Source of the DNA: Nonomuraea thailandensis
GTDB taxonomy: Bacteria; Actinomycetota; Actinomycetes; Streptosporangiales; Streptosporangiaceae
DNA: 64,000 nt
Assembly (NCBI RefSeq): GCF_024172165.1
Contig: NZ_JAMZEB010000002.1
Coordinates: 4,299,501 to 4,363,500, forward strand
Reading direction: 5' to 3'
The notes under the pieces are model-generated. The model ran no database searches. It was not told the DNA's origin and saw only the letters and a list, made by a program, of their open reading frames with translations. Made by a program: the position numbers and the translations under genes. Of this stretch, positions 43,388-52,355 are shown piece by piece; position 1 is the stretch's first letter, and each line of letters opens with the position of its first letter.

Positions 43388-43416
43388 TCTGGGCAGATAT
43401 CGCCGGAAGTGTCAAT

Positions 43417-43430
43417 ACGGCACGTGCCGT
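43417..43430. promoter_or_regulatory. Palindromic operator between ABC-2 and TetR genes
   Basis: ACGGCACGTGCCGT is a perfect 14-bp palindrome directly next to the leftward -35 box and six bases before the rightward -10 (TAAAGT, 43436-43441). A bound repressor would block both promoters. Confidence 0.68.
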
Positions 43431-43447
43431 GCCGCTAAAGTGGTGCC

Positions 43448-44053
43448 GTGCCAGACAACCGTGAAGCACGGGCCGCCGCGCGCACCGACATGATCATGCG
43501 GACCACGCTCGCCCTCGCCCAGGAGACCGGCTACGCCAAGCTCAGCATCGAGGCGGTCGCGGCCCGCGCCGGCGTCGGCAAGCACACGATCTACCGCCGC
43601 TGGCCCTCCAAGGGCCTGCTGTTCCTCGATTCGCTCCTGTCGCTGAACGAGCCCGCCCTCGACTACCCCGACACCGGCGACGTCATGGCCGACCTGCGCC
43701 GGCAGATCTACGCAGCGGTGGACCTGCTGACCGGCCCGCAGTGGGGTCCGCTCTACCAGGCCCTGGTGGGCGAGGCCCAGCACGATCCCGCGGTAGCCGC
43801 CGGCCTCGGCGAACGCTTCATCCGGCCGCAGACGGACAAGACCGTCGCCCGGCTCAGGGCGGCGCAGGAGCAGGGGCAGGTGGCGCCCGGCTTCGATCTC
43901 GACCTGGCGATGAGCATCCTGTCCGGCCCGCTGTACTTCAGGTTCCTGATCAGCCAGGAGCCGCTGACCCGCGACTACGTCGACCGGGTGCTCGATGCCC
44001 TGTTCGCCGGGATGGGCCCGCGCGGGCCCGCGGACGCCCCCGCATCCGCCTGA
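43448..44053 (+). CDS. TetR-family regulator, probably leaderless
   Basis: The 201-residue repressor has an HTH at about residues 33-55 ('LSIEAVAARAGVGKHTIYRR') and a helical ligand domain typical of the TetR_C family. GTG 43448 lies six bases after TAAAGT and lacks a ribosome site, indicating a leaderless mRNA. It very likely represses itself and the divergent ABC-2 exporter through the 14-bp palindrome. It ends 18 bp before the convergent BTAD regulator. Confidence 0.9.
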   Translation: MPDNREARAAARTDMIMRTTLALAQETGYAKLSIEAVAARAGVGKHTIYRRWPSKGLLFLDSLLSLNEPALDYPDTGDVMADLRRQIYAAVDLLTGPQWGPLYQALVGEAQHDPAVAAGLGERFIRPQTDKTVARLRAAQEQGQVAPGFDLDLAMSILSGPLYFRFLISQEPLTRDYVDRVLDALFAGMGPRGPADAPASA

Positions 44054-44071
44054 TCCGCCCGGCGCCCCGGC

Positions 44072-46105
44072 TCAGGCGCCCGCGCGGCCGGACTGGGTCC
44101 GGTACCAGCCGAGCGAGCCCGTGAGCCTGGCGGCCAGGCGCGTGTCGCCCAGGCTGCGGGCCGCTTCCAGGGCCGCGCGCAGGTTGGCGGCCTCGGCGTC
44201 CAGCCTGCGCACCCAGTGGTGCCGGGCGGGCCCGCTCCGGTACGCCCGCGCGCACTCGGCGAGCTGCGTGTAGTAGACGGCGTACCGGCGCAGGACGGGC
44301 TCGCGCTCACCGGCCTCGCCCAGCCGCTCCAGCGCGTACGCCGCCACGGACTCCAGCAGGCGGTACCGGTCCCCCGCCCGCACCACCAGCGACCGGTCCA
44401 CCAGCCGGCCCAGCAGATCCACCACGTCGGCGGGATCGAGGTCCTGCGGAACCTGCGGCCCGGCGTCGCCCGGCGGGCCGCCGGGGATCGGGCCGGGGAC
44501 GGCGCACACCCGTTCCGCGGCCTCCAGCGTGCAGCCGCCCGCCTGCACGGCCAGGCGGCGCAGCACCACGCGTTCGGGCTCGGTCAGCAGCTCCCAGCTC
44601 CAGTCGATCGCCGCCCTGAGGGTCCGCTGGTGCGCGGGGCCGGACCGGCGCCCGGCCGACAGCAGGCGGAACCGGTCGTCGAGCCGCCCGGCCAGGACGC
44701 GCACGCCCAGCGACCGCACCCGGGCCGCGGCCAGTTCCAGCGCCAGCGGGATGCCGTCGAGCCGGCGGCAGATCGACTCGACCACCCCGGCGTCCAGGAC
44801 GAGGCCCGGCTCGTTCTCGGCGGCGCGCAGGACGAACAGCCGCGCCGCCGCGGCGGCGTCCAGCGGCGGGACCTGCCGCACGACCTCGCCGGCCAGACCG
44901 AGCGGCTCCCTGCTGGTGGCCAGCACGCGGGTGCCGGGCCCTGTGCGCAGCAGCAGCTCGGCGAGCTTGGCCACCGCCTCGACGACGTGCTCGCAGTTGT
45001 CCAGCACCAGCAGCGTCCGCCGGGAGGCGAGGGCCGCGGCGACCCGTTCGCCCTGGTCGGCCGCCCCGCCGTCGTCGCGCAGGCCGAGCGCCGCCGCGAC
45101 CGCGTCGGCCACGTCGGGCGGCGACCCCGCGGGCACCCCCGACAGCTCCACCAGGTACGCCCCGCCGTCGAACCCTCCGGCCAGCCGCCGGGCGGCCTCC
45201 AGCGCGAGCCGGCTCTTGCCCACACCTCCCGCGCCGGTGAGCGTCACGAGCCGCGCCGTGCCGGGCAACGCGACCAGCTCGGCCAGCGCCTCGTCCCGGC
45301 CCACGAGCTCGGTGAGCGGCTCGGGCAGCCGGGCGGGCACCGGCGCCGGGGCACGCGGCGGGCGGCGCAGGCCGGGGCTCTGCTCCAGGATCGCCTGGTG
45401 CAGGGCGACGATCTCGGGGCCGGGGTCGAGGCCCAGCTCGTCGCGCAGGCGTCCGCGCAGGGCGCGGTAGACCTCCAGCGCGTCGGCCTGCCGCCCCGAC
45501 CGGTAGAGGGCCCGCATGAGCAGCGCGTGGAACCGTTCCCGCGCGGGATGCTGCGCCGCGAGCTCGGTCAGCTCGCCGACCTGGGAGGCGTCCTGGCCGA
45601 GGTCCAGCCGCACGTCGGCGTAGTCCTCCAGGGCGGCCAGCCGCTGCTCCTCCAGCAGGAGCGCGGCCCCGCGCACCAGCGGCACGTCGGCGAAGTCGGC
45701 GAACGCGGGCCCGCGCCACCACGCCAGCGCCTCGGCCAGCAGCGCCGCCCGCTCCCCCGGCCCGGCGGCGGCCCTGGAGCGCTCGACGGCCTCCTGGAAG
45801 CGCCGCGCGTCGGTGTCACCGCCGACGACGTAGCCGGGCGGACGGGTGACGACCAGCTCCCTGCCTCCCGGCTCGGCCTCCTCCAGCGCCCTGCGCAGCT
45901 GCGACACCCTGGCCCGCAGCGCGCCCAGCGGCCTGCCCGGCGGCTGCGGCCCCCACAGGCCCTCGATCAGCCGCCCGGCCGGCACGGCGCGTCCGTGGTG
46001 GGCGAGCAGGCAGGCCAGCAGCGCACGGACCTTCAGCTCGGGCACGCGCACGGCTCCGCCGTCGTCCGTGCTCGCCTCCAGCGGCCCCAGTATGGCGAAG
46101 CGCAT
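44072..46105 (-). CDS. AfsR/SARP-type regulator with BTAD and NB-ARC domains
   Basis: The 677-residue protein has an N-terminal OmpR-like winged HTH (about 1-90), a BTAD domain (about 95-240, ending 'LRDELGLDPGPEIVALHQAI') and an NB-ARC ATPase with Walker A 'GAGGVGKSRLA' and 'LLVLDNCEHV'. It stops soon after the winged-helix part of the ATPase module ('SLGWYRTQSGRAGA'), so the usual C-terminal TPR domain is mostly missing and it is shorter than typical relatives. ATG 46105 is preceded by AGGG. It is divergent from a DHA2 transporter, a likely target. Confidence 0.86.
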   Translation of the reverse strand: MRFAILGPLEASTDDGGAVRVPELKVRALLACLLAHHGRAVPAGRLIEGLWGPQPPGRPLGALRARVSQLRRALEEAEPGGRELVVTRPPGYVVGGDTDARRFQEAVERSRAAAGPGERAALLAEALAWWRGPAFADFADVPLVRGAALLLEEQRLAALEDYADVRLDLGQDASQVGELTELAAQHPARERFHALLMRALYRSGRQADALEVYRALRGRLRDELGLDPGPEIVALHQAILEQSPGLRRPPRAPAPVPARLPEPLTELVGRDEALAELVALPGTARLVTLTGAGGVGKSRLALEAARRLAGGFDGGAYLVELSGVPAGSPPDVADAVAAALGLRDDGGAADQGERVAAALASRRTLLVLDNCEHVVEAVAKLAELLLRTGPGTRVLATSREPLGLAGEVVRQVPPLDAAAAARLFVLRAAENEPGLVLDAGVVESICRRLDGIPLALELAAARVRSLGVRVLAGRLDDRFRLLSAGRRSGPAHQRTLRAAIDWSWELLTEPERVVLRRLAVQAGGCTLEAAERVCAVPGPIPGGPPGDAGPQVPQDLDPADVVDLLGRLVDRSLVVRAGDRYRLLESVAAYALERLGEAGEREPVLRRYAVYYTQLAECARAYRSGPARHHWVRRLDAEAANLRAALEAARSLGDTRLAARLTGSLGWYRTQSGRAGA

Positions 46106-46164
46106 GGATCTCACCCTAAGCAGTTCCGAATCAGATCCGAACGCCTGAGCGGCACGCTGATCGC

Positions 46165-47658
46165 ATGACGACTGTGCAAACCCGCTCAGGGGCGCGCGCG
46201 TGGCTGGGGATGTCCGTGCTCTGCCTGGCCACGCTCCTGCTCGCCGTGGACAACACGGTGTTGATGCTGGCGCTCCCCCACCTGGCCGCCGACCTGGCTC
46301 CCAGCGCGACGGAGCTGTTGTGGATCACCGACGTGTACGGCTTCATGATCGCCGGTTTCATGATCACCATGGGCTCGCTGGGCGACCGGATCGGGCGGCG
46401 CAGGCTCCTGCTGATCGGCGCGGCGGCCTTCGGGGTGGCCTCGGCCGTGGCCGCGTACTCCACCACGACCACGATGCTGATCGCCGCCCGGGTGCTGCTG
46501 GGACTGTCCGGGGCCGCGCTCGGGCCGTCGGCCCTGGCGCTGGTGGCCGGGCTGTTTCCCGATGCCAGGCGGCGGGCCATGGCCATCGGCGTGTTCACCG
46601 CCTGCTTCATGGGCGGGGCGGCGGCCGGGCCCGTGATCGGCGGGCTGCTGCTGGAGAGCTTCTGGTGGGGCTCGGTGTTCCTGATGGGGGTGCCGATCAT
46701 GGCGCTGGTGGTGGCGGGCGGCCTGGTGCTGCTGCCGGAGCCCGCCAGGGGTGCCGGCTCGGGCCGGCTCGACCTGGTCAGCGTGGTCATGTCGCTGGGG
46801 ACGGTGCTGCCGCTGGTGTACGGGCTGAAGGAACTGGCCGCCGACCCCGCGCAGGTCTCCGCGTACGCGGCGCTCGGCGCCGGGCTGCTGTTCTGCGTGG
46901 CGTTCGTACGGCGCCAGGGCCGGCTCGCCGAGCCGCTGCTCGACCTGCGGCTGTTCGGCGATCGTTCGTTCACGGCGGCGCTGCTGATCCTGGCGGGCGC
47001 CATGGTGGTGCAGGGCGGCGTCTACCTGTTCATGAGCCAGCATCTGCAGCTCGTCGAGGGGCTCTCCCCGATGGTCGCCGGCCTGTGGATGGCGGTCCCG
47101 GCGGTGGGCCTGGTGGCCGGGTCCCTCGCCTCGCCGCTGCTCGTCGGGGTGCTCCGTCCCGGGCTGGTCGTGGGGGCGGGGCTGGTGGTCTCGGCGGCCG
47201 GCTTCGCCGTGGTCCTGGCGGGGAACGGGCTGGTGGCGCTGGTCGGGGGCGTCACGGTGGCGTTCCTCGGCATGGCGCCGGTGGGCGCCCTCGGGCTCGG
47301 GCTCATCGTCGGGGCGGCGCCGCCCGAGCGGGCGGGGTCGGCCTCGGCGATGGCGGAGAGCGGCGGCGAGCTGGGGATCGCGCTCGGCATCGCGCTGCTC
47401 GGCAGCGTGGGCGCGGCCGTGTACGGCGGCTCGGTGACCTCTGCGCAGGCGGGCGGCTCGCTGGGCGAGGCGCTCGACGCCGCCGCCGGCCTGCCGCCCG
47501 CCGCGGCCGCGCCCCTGGTGGCGGAGGCCCGGGCCGCGTTCGCCCAGGGGCTGCTCGCGGTCACGGCCGTCGGCACGGCCCTCGTGCTGGTCCTGGCCGT
47601 GCTCGCCCTGACGCTGCTGCGCCACGTACGCCCCATGGGCGAGCAGGGCCACCGCTGA
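46165..47658 (+). CDS. MFS transporter, DHA2 (14-TM) family
   Basis: This 497-residue drug:H+ antiporter-type protein shows the family motif 'AVDNTVLMLALP' in the first helix, 'GSLGDRIGRRRLLLIG' after helix 2 and about 14 hydrophobic segments. Members export antibiotics, dyes or lipophilic metabolites. It is divergent from the BTAD regulator with only 59 bp between starts, suggesting direct control by it. No clear ribosome site precedes ATG 46165. The cargo is unknown. Confidence 0.9.
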   Translation: MTTVQTRSGARAWLGMSVLCLATLLLAVDNTVLMLALPHLAADLAPSATELLWITDVYGFMIAGFMITMGSLGDRIGRRRLLLIGAAAFGVASAVAAYSTTTTMLIAARVLLGLSGAALGPSALALVAGLFPDARRRAMAIGVFTACFMGGAAAGPVIGGLLLESFWWGSVFLMGVPIMALVVAGGLVLLPEPARGAGSGRLDLVSVVMSLGTVLPLVYGLKELAADPAQVSAYAALGAGLLFCVAFVRRQGRLAEPLLDLRLFGDRSFTAALLILAGAMVVQGGVYLFMSQHLQLVEGLSPMVAGLWMAVPAVGLVAGSLASPLLVGVLRPGLVVGAGLVVSAAGFAVVLAGNGLVALVGGVTVAFLGMAPVGALGLGLIVGAAPPERAGSASAMAESGGELGIALGIALLGSVGAAVYGGSVTSAQAGGSLGEALDAAAGLPPAAAAPLVAEARAAFAQGLLAVTAVGTALVLVLAVLALTLLRHVRPMGEQGHR

Positions 47659-47689
47659 TCACAGGGCCAGATCGGTCACGTTCACACGC

Positions 47690-47917
47690 GGGAGGCAGGC
47701 CGGCCATGCCCGGCAGGCCGAGGTCGTTGATGCCGAAGTGCACCAGGACGTGCCTCGCCCCCGGCGTCGCCGGCGCGTCCCGGTCCAGGCGGGCCAGGGC
47801 GTGCTCGCCGATCTCGTCCACCAGCAGCCGGTTCCCCGCGATGCCCGGGTTGACCACCCAGCCGCGCTCCAGGCGCGAGTTGAGCACGTCCACCGAGCGC
47901 CGGCCGGCGCCCATCGT
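47690..47917 (-). pseudogene. Internal fragment of an SGNH/GDSL hydrolase gene
   Basis: Minus-strand codons read 'TMGAGRRSVDVLNSRLERG', 'VVNPGIAGNRLLVDEIGE' and 'HVLVHFGINDLGLPG', matching the middle of actinomycete SGNH hydrolases including block III (GxND). The N-terminal GDS block with the catalytic Ser and the C-terminal DxxH block are absent, and the frame runs into unrelated sequence at both ends. It is therefore a remnant. Its left end is close to the DHA2 gene and its right end abuts another remnant. Confidence 0.6.
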
Positions 47918-47926
47918 GCGCGGGTC

Positions 47927-48113
47927 ACGCACCGCGCCTACCGGCTGGAGCATCCGCAGGCCGGCGTCATCGAGATGCACGGTGAGCTGCTGCCGCTGCC
48001 GGACGACCCGCCGCTGCGCCTGGACGTCTTCACCGTGGCCCCGGCTCGCCGTCCCAGGCCGCCCTGCGGCGTCTGGCGGTGACGAGCACGCGCCTGGCGT
48101 CGGACGGCTGCTG
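47927..48113 (+). pseudogene. 3' remnant of an XRE/MmyB-like regulator gene, frameshifted
   Basis: Plus-strand codons read 'THRAYRLEHPQAGVIEMH' then 'GELLPLPDDPPLRLDVFTVA', like the C-terminal ligand domain of MmyB-type XRE regulators. At about 48041 the frame breaks; restoring one G gives 'PGSPSQAALRRLAVTSTRLA', the expected family ending, and a TGA at 48111-48113. The HTH half is missing. A one-base deletion plus 5' loss marks it as a pseudogene. Confidence 0.5.
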
Positions 48114-48116
48114 ACT

Positions 48117-48134
48117 TATGTACGCTCGTACATA
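48117..48134. promoter_or_regulatory. Operator overlapping promoter and start of the acetyltransferase gene
   Basis: TATGTACG-CT-CGTACATA is an 18-bp inverted repeat whose last base is the A of ATG 48134. A TACGCT -10 box (48121-48126) lies inside it, seven bases before the ATG, fitting a leaderless transcript under direct repression. Confidence 0.65.
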
Positions 48135-48808
48135 TGAGACACGACGTGGACGGACGCACGATGCGCGAGCGGATGCTCGCCGGTGACCTGTACATCGCCG
48201 ACGACCCGGAGCTGGCCGAGCACATGTCGCGGGCCATGGACCTGATGGAGGCGTTCAACGCGTCGTCGGCCCGCGATCCGCAGTTGCGGCACCGGCTGCT
48301 CACCGAGCTGCTGGGGGCGGTCGGCGAGGGCACGGTGATCCGGCCGCCGCTCCGGGTCGACTACGGCAGCCACCTGCGCATCGGAGCCCGGTCGTTCGCC
48401 AACTACGGTCTCGTCGCCCTGGACGTGGCGCCGATCACCATCGGCGACGACGTGCAGATCGGGTCGAACGTGCAGCTCATGACGCCGACGCACCCCGTCG
48501 ATCCGGACCTGCGCCGGGCCAAGTGGGAGGCCGCCCGGCCGATCACCATCGGCGACAACGTGTGGCTGGGCAGCGGGGCGATCGTCCTGGCCGGGGTCAC
48601 GGTCGGGGAGAACACCGTGGTCGGCGCCGGCGCGGTGGTCACCCGCGACCTGCCCGCGAACGTCGTCGCGGTCGGCAACCCCGCCCGCGTGATCCGCACG
48701 GTGGGGCCGGGCACCGGAGCCGGCACCGAGCCGGACACCGGGCCAGGCGCTGAGCCGGGCGCTGGGCCGGGCACCGGACCGGGTGCTGCGGGGGCGGGCA
48801 GCACGTGA
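48134..48808 (+). CDS. Sugar O-acetyltransferase (maltose/galactoside type, LacA-like)
   Basis: The 224-residue left-handed beta-helix enzyme starts with the Mac domain ('MRERMLAGDLYIADDPEL') and has hexapeptide repeats ('ITIGDDVQIGSNVQLMTPTH', 'ITIGDNVWLGSGAIVLAGV', 'VVGAGAVVTRDLPANVV'). The catalytic His is in 'MTPTHP'. It transfers acetyl from acetyl-CoA to a sugar or similar acceptor. The last ~30 residues are Gly/Pro/Thr repeats (GTGPGAEPG-like) not found in typical relatives. Its stop overlaps the start of the TetR gene (GTGA), so the two are translationally coupled. Confidence 0.9.
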   Translation: MRHDVDGRTMRERMLAGDLYIADDPELAEHMSRAMDLMEAFNASSARDPQLRHRLLTELLGAVGEGTVIRPPLRVDYGSHLRIGARSFANYGLVALDVAPITIGDDVQIGSNVQLMTPTHPVDPDLRRAKWEAARPITIGDNVWLGSGAIVLAGVTVGENTVVGAGAVVTRDLPANVVAVGNPARVIRTVGPGTGAGTEPDTGPGAEPGAGPGTGPGAAGAGST

Positions 48809-49365
48809 GCGGGCCCGCCTCGCCGCGGCGGCCACGGCGGCACGACCCCGGGCGGCGGGACCGGCTGATCGACGCCGCGCTCGCCGTCATCGCCGAGCGC
48901 GGCGTCGCGGGCACGACGCACCGGGAGATCGCGCGGGCCGCCGACGTGCCGCTGGGCTCGATGACGTACCACTTCTCGTCGCTGGAGGAGGTGCTCGCCG
49001 AGGCGTTCACCCGGCACGCCGACGCGGTGGCGCGCGTCTTCGACGAGCGCCTGAGCACCGCCCGCGACCGCGGCGAGGCGACCGAGGCCGTCATCACGCT
49101 GGTGTCGGAGTACCTGCTCGGCTCGCAGCACGATCTCGTGCTCTCCGTGGAGCTGTACGTGGCCGCGGCCCGCAACCCGGCGTTACGGGCCGTCACCCAG
49201 GCCTGGATGGCCCGCAGCCGCCGGTCGCTGGAGCGTCACTTCGACGCCACCACCGCCAGGGAGCTCGACGCGCTCATCGAGGGGCTCGTCCTGCACAGCG
49301 CCCTGTCGACCGATCCGATGACGGCCGATCAGATCCGCCACGCCATCCTCCGGTACCTGCGCTGA
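48805..49365 (+). CDS. TetR-family regulator
   Basis: The 186-residue protein has an HTH at about residues 36-58 ('TTHREIARAADVPLGSMTYH') and a helical ligand domain. GTG 48805 overlaps the acetyltransferase stop by 4 bp, so both are made from one mRNA. It probably binds the palindrome at 48117-48134 and represses this operon. A strong hairpin follows its stop. Confidence 0.9.
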   Translation: MSGPASPRRPRRHDPGRRDRLIDAALAVIAERGVAGTTHREIARAADVPLGSMTYHFSSLEEVLAEAFTRHADAVARVFDERLSTARDRGEATEAVITLVSEYLLGSQHDLVLSVELYVAAARNPALRAVTQAWMARSRRSLERHFDATTARELDALIEGLVLHSALSTDPMTADQIRHAILRYLR

Positions 49366-49372
49366 CGCGAGG

Positions 49373-49390
49373 GCCTCCGGCACCGGAGGC
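49373..49390. terminator. Bidirectional hairpin terminator
   Basis: GCCTCCGG-CA-CCGGAGGC forms a perfect 8-bp stem between the convergent TetR and GNAT genes. Confidence 0.65.
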
Positions 49391-49391
49391 G

Positions 49392-49994
49392 TCAGGTGCC
49401 GGAGGCGTCGGGCGCCGACGGCGTCAAGGCGCCGGTGGCGAGGGCCTTGCTGGCCCGCCAGTCCGGCGCGAGCACGGACCAGACCTCCACGTCGTGCCGC
49501 TCACCCCGGTGCGGGTAGCTCTCGCGCAGCACGCCGTCCCTGGTCATGCCGAGCCGGCGGGCGACGGCGATGCTGGCCTGGTTGCCCGCCGCGACGAGCC
49601 ACTCCACCCGGTGGATGCCGCGCTCCTCGACGGCCCAGTCGATGATCAGGCGGGCCGCCCGGGTGACGAGCCCCTTGCCCGCGGCGGCCGGCTCCAGCCA
49701 GCAGCCCGCCTCGGCGGTGCCCATCTTGACGTCCATCGTCCGGAAGAGGACCCCGCCGACCAGGGTGCCGTCCTTCCAGATGCCGTAGATGCGGGCCGTG
49801 TCGGCGGCGGCCTTGTCCGCGTACGCCTGGAGGAAGGCCCGGCTCGACGCCTCGTCCACGACCACGTCGGGCAGCGCGATGAACCGGCCGATGAACTCCC
49901 GCCCGCGGTCCATGTGGGCCAGGAACTCCCCGGCCCGCCACGGCTCCAGCGGGCGCAGCACCGCGCCGTCGTCTCCCAGGGAGGTCGCGAACAT
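49392..49994 (-). CDS. GNAT acetyltransferase (RimJ/RimL type)
   Basis: The 200-residue protein matches the RimJ/RimL GNAT group: 'LRPLEPWRAGEFLAHMDRGR', 'GGVLFRTMDVKMGTAEAGCW', the acetyl-CoA-binding 'EPAAAGKGLVTRAARLIIDW' and 'VAAGNQASIAVARRLGM'. Members acetylate ribosomal-protein N-termini or small amines with acetyl-CoA. GGAGCTG lies upstream of ATG 49994. The C-terminal ~20 residues are Ala/Thr/Pro-rich. The target is not predictable. Confidence 0.9.
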   Translation of the reverse strand: MFATSLGDDGAVLRPLEPWRAGEFLAHMDRGREFIGRFIALPDVVVDEASSRAFLQAYADKAAADTARIYGIWKDGTLVGGVLFRTMDVKMGTAEAGCWLEPAAAGKGLVTRAARLIIDWAVEERGIHRVEWLVAAGNQASIAVARRLGMTRDGVLRESYPHRGERHDVEVWSVLAPDWRASKALATGALTPSAPDASGT

Positions 49995-50132
49995 CAGGCA
50001 GCTCCACGGTCACAAAGGTGAGGATGGTCCTACGGGCAGGCCGTAGGCATCCCCCGTAGAGGCGACACAACGTACCAAAAGCCGTACACCGCTGTCATGG
50101 CAGGCCCGCCCGGGTCAGGACGGGGAGCCGGC

Positions 50133-51446
50133 TCAGGCCAGGACGGGGAAGTTGGCGCGCAGGACGCCGCGCGGGTCGCGGGCCCGCTTGATGTCCCGCA
50201 GCCGGGCGAGGTCCCGCTCGGCGAAGGCCGCCGCCGCCCGCTCGCCCGCCCCCAGCATCGTGTACGGCTTGCGCCCGCTGACCAGCGCCCCCAGGTCGTC
50301 GGCGAAGCGTTGCTGCCGGGCGCCCACGGCCGCGGACAGCTCCGGGTTGAGCGCCAGGCCGAGCAGGTAGAGCAGGTACGGCTCGGTCATCGGGCCGCTC
50401 GGCCCTCCACCGGGGCGGGTGGCGGCCAGCGCCCCGCCCACGTGCCTGACCTGCACGGCGAGCACCGGCTCCAGCGGCGTGTCCAGCAACGCCTTGGCCG
50501 CGGTGTCGTCCAGGCCGGTGAGCAGCTCGGCGCGGGAGCGGCCGGGCGCCGGGTCGGTGGGCTCGTCGGTGATCGCGCCCAGGTTCGCCACGGGCAGCGG
50601 GCCCCGCTTGTCGGCGATCACGTCCCCGATCCCGTCCAGGCGGGCGAGCAGCGCGCGGCCGTCGCCCTCCTCGCCGAGGAAGGCGACGTCCACGGCGACC
50701 ATGGGCGGCGCCTGCGGGAACTGGAACCTGTTGAACCACACCGACAGCTCGTCCGGCGCCTCGGCGGTGATCTCGCGGAAGGCCTCGAACACCTCCCGGG
50801 TGCGGTGCCCGGGCCAGATCACCCGGCCCCCGTACAGGGCGGGCGCCGGGTGCAGGTCGAACTCGATCGCGGTGACCAGCGCGAAGTCGCCGCCGCCGCC
50901 CCGCAACGCCCAGAACAGGTCGGGGTCGGAGCTCTCGGTCACCGTGGCCGGCTCGCCGTCGGGCCCCACCACCTCGAACGCGCGCACGCTGTCGGCAGCG
51001 AAGCCGTACCTGCGGCCGAACCAGCTCAGGCCGCCGCCCAGCGTGTAGCCGGTCACGCTCACGACCGGGCTGCTGCCCGCCAGCCCGGTCAGGCCGAGCG
51101 GCCCGGTCTCGGCCAGCACCTCGCCCCACTTCACCCCGGCGCCCACCCTGGCCACCCGCTCCTCGCGGCGCACCTCCACGCCGCCCAGCCGCCCGGTGCG
51201 CAGCAGGATCACGCCCTCGGTGTCGCCGGACGCGCCGTGGCCGCTCGGCTGGGCGGTCACCGTCAGGCCGGTCCTGGCCGCGTACCGGGCCACGGCCGCC
51301 ACGTCGGCGGCGTCCGCGGCCTCCACGACGGCGGCCACGGGCTGGCGCACGGACAGGTTCCACGCCTTGGCCGCCTGCTCGAAGCCGTCGTCGCCGGGGA
51401 GGGAAACCCGGCCTCGTACCGCCGCGCGCAGATCCGTGTTCGTCAT
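50133..51446 (-). CDS. FAD-linked oxidoreductase (BBE-type)
   Basis: The 437-residue flavoprotein has the PCMH-type FAD domain ('PSGHGASGD', His70 a candidate for covalent flavin linkage; 'GYTLGGGLSWFGRRYGF') and a C-terminal BBE segment ending 'RDPRGVLRANFPVLA'. Relatives oxidise sugars, alcohols or amines and deliver electrons to oxygen. ATG 51446 has AGGACGAC before it; ATG 51464 is an in-frame alternative. It is a single gene, divergent from the methyltransferase gene. Confidence 0.88.
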   Translation of the reverse strand: MTNTDLRAAVRGRVSLPGDDGFEQAAKAWNLSVRQPVAAVVEAADAADVAAVARYAARTGLTVTAQPSGHGASGDTEGVILLRTGRLGGVEVRREERVARVGAGVKWGEVLAETGPLGLTGLAGSSPVVSVTGYTLGGGLSWFGRRYGFAADSVRAFEVVGPDGEPATVTESSDPDLFWALRGGGGDFALVTAIEFDLHPAPALYGGRVIWPGHRTREVFEAFREITAEAPDELSVWFNRFQFPQAPPMVAVDVAFLGEEGDGRALLARLDGIGDVIADKRGPLPVANLGAITDEPTDPAPGRSRAELLTGLDDTAAKALLDTPLEPVLAVQVRHVGGALAATRPGGGPSGPMTEPYLLYLLGLALNPELSAAVGARQQRFADDLGALVSGRKPYTMLGAGERAAAAFAERDLARLRDIKRARDPRGVLRANFPVLA

Positions 51447-51611
51447 GTCGTCCTCAGTCCTCATGTCATCGTCGGCCCCGGCCGTCCCGGGGCACGGATA
51501 TGACGGATGCCGGCGGGGAAGTGTGACCGGGCCGCCGGAAATTTCTGGACACGGGGCTTGGCGGCTCGCCCGTTTTGCCGTCCTGACCTCCGGTGCGGCA
51601 TATTGCGCCGG

Positions 51612-52355
51612 ATGGAACGCCATCTGATCAGTCACCACGCCCACGCCGACCACCCCATCGCCGCCCCGGTCAGCGAGGACAACCTCGAGCGGCTGCTGGC
51701 CCGGGCGCGACCGCCGGCGCGGGCCCGCATCCTCGACCTGGGCTGTGGTGAGGCGCCGTGGCTGGTCAGGGCCCTGTCGCTCTACCCCGACGCGACGGCC
51801 GACGGGGTGGACCTCTCCGACACCGGGTTCGCCGCGGCCGTCGAGGAGGCCGAGCGCCGGGGGGTGTCCGACCGGCTGCGCCTGCACCACGGCGCGGCCG
51901 CCTCGTTCGCCGCCGAGGAGCCGTACGACCTGGTGTTGTGCGTGGGCGCCACGCACGCCTTCGGCGGCCTCGCGCCGACCCTGGACGCCGTGCGCGGCCA
52001 CCTGCGTCCCTCCTCCGGGCTGGCCCTGGTCGGCGACGGGTTCTGGGAGCGCCCGCCCACACCCGAGCAGCTCGCCCGGCTCGGCGCCGAGCCCGGCGAG
52101 TACGCCGACCTGCCCGGGACGGTGGAGCGCGTGGAGAGCGCCGGATACGCCACCGTCTACGGTCACACCAGCACGCTCGCCGAGTGGGACGAGTACGAGT
52201 GGTCCTGGACCGGCACGCTCACCCGCTGGGCCCTCGACCACCCGGGCCCGGACGGCGAGGCCGCGCTGGCCGCCGCCCGCGAGCACCGCGACCTGTGGCT
52301 CGGCGGCTACCGCGGCGTCCTGGGCTTCGTCACGCTCCTGCTGCGCCAGACCTAG
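51612..52355 (+). CDS. SAM-dependent methyltransferase (class I)
   Basis: The 247-residue protein has the SAM-binding motif 'RILDLGCGEAP' and 'ADGVDLSD', followed by 'YDLVLCVGATHAFGG'. It is a small-molecule methyltransferase with a C-terminal region ('AEWDEYEWSWTGTL', 'YRGVLGFVTLLLRQT') common in actinomycete relatives of unknown substrate. There is no ribosome site before ATG 51612; CATATT seven bases upstream could be a weak -10 for a leaderless transcript. Its last codons are part of a tandem repeat that continues past the stop. Confidence 0.85.
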   Translation: MERHLISHHAHADHPIAAPVSEDNLERLLARARPPARARILDLGCGEAPWLVRALSLYPDATADGVDLSDTGFAAAVEEAERRGVSDRLRLHHGAAASFAAEEPYDLVLCVGATHAFGGLAPTLDAVRGHLRPSSGLALVGDGFWERPPTPEQLARLGAEPGEYADLPGTVERVESAGYATVYGHTSTLAEWDEYEWSWTGTLTRWALDHPGPDGEAALAAAREHRDLWLGGYRGVLGFVTLLLRQT

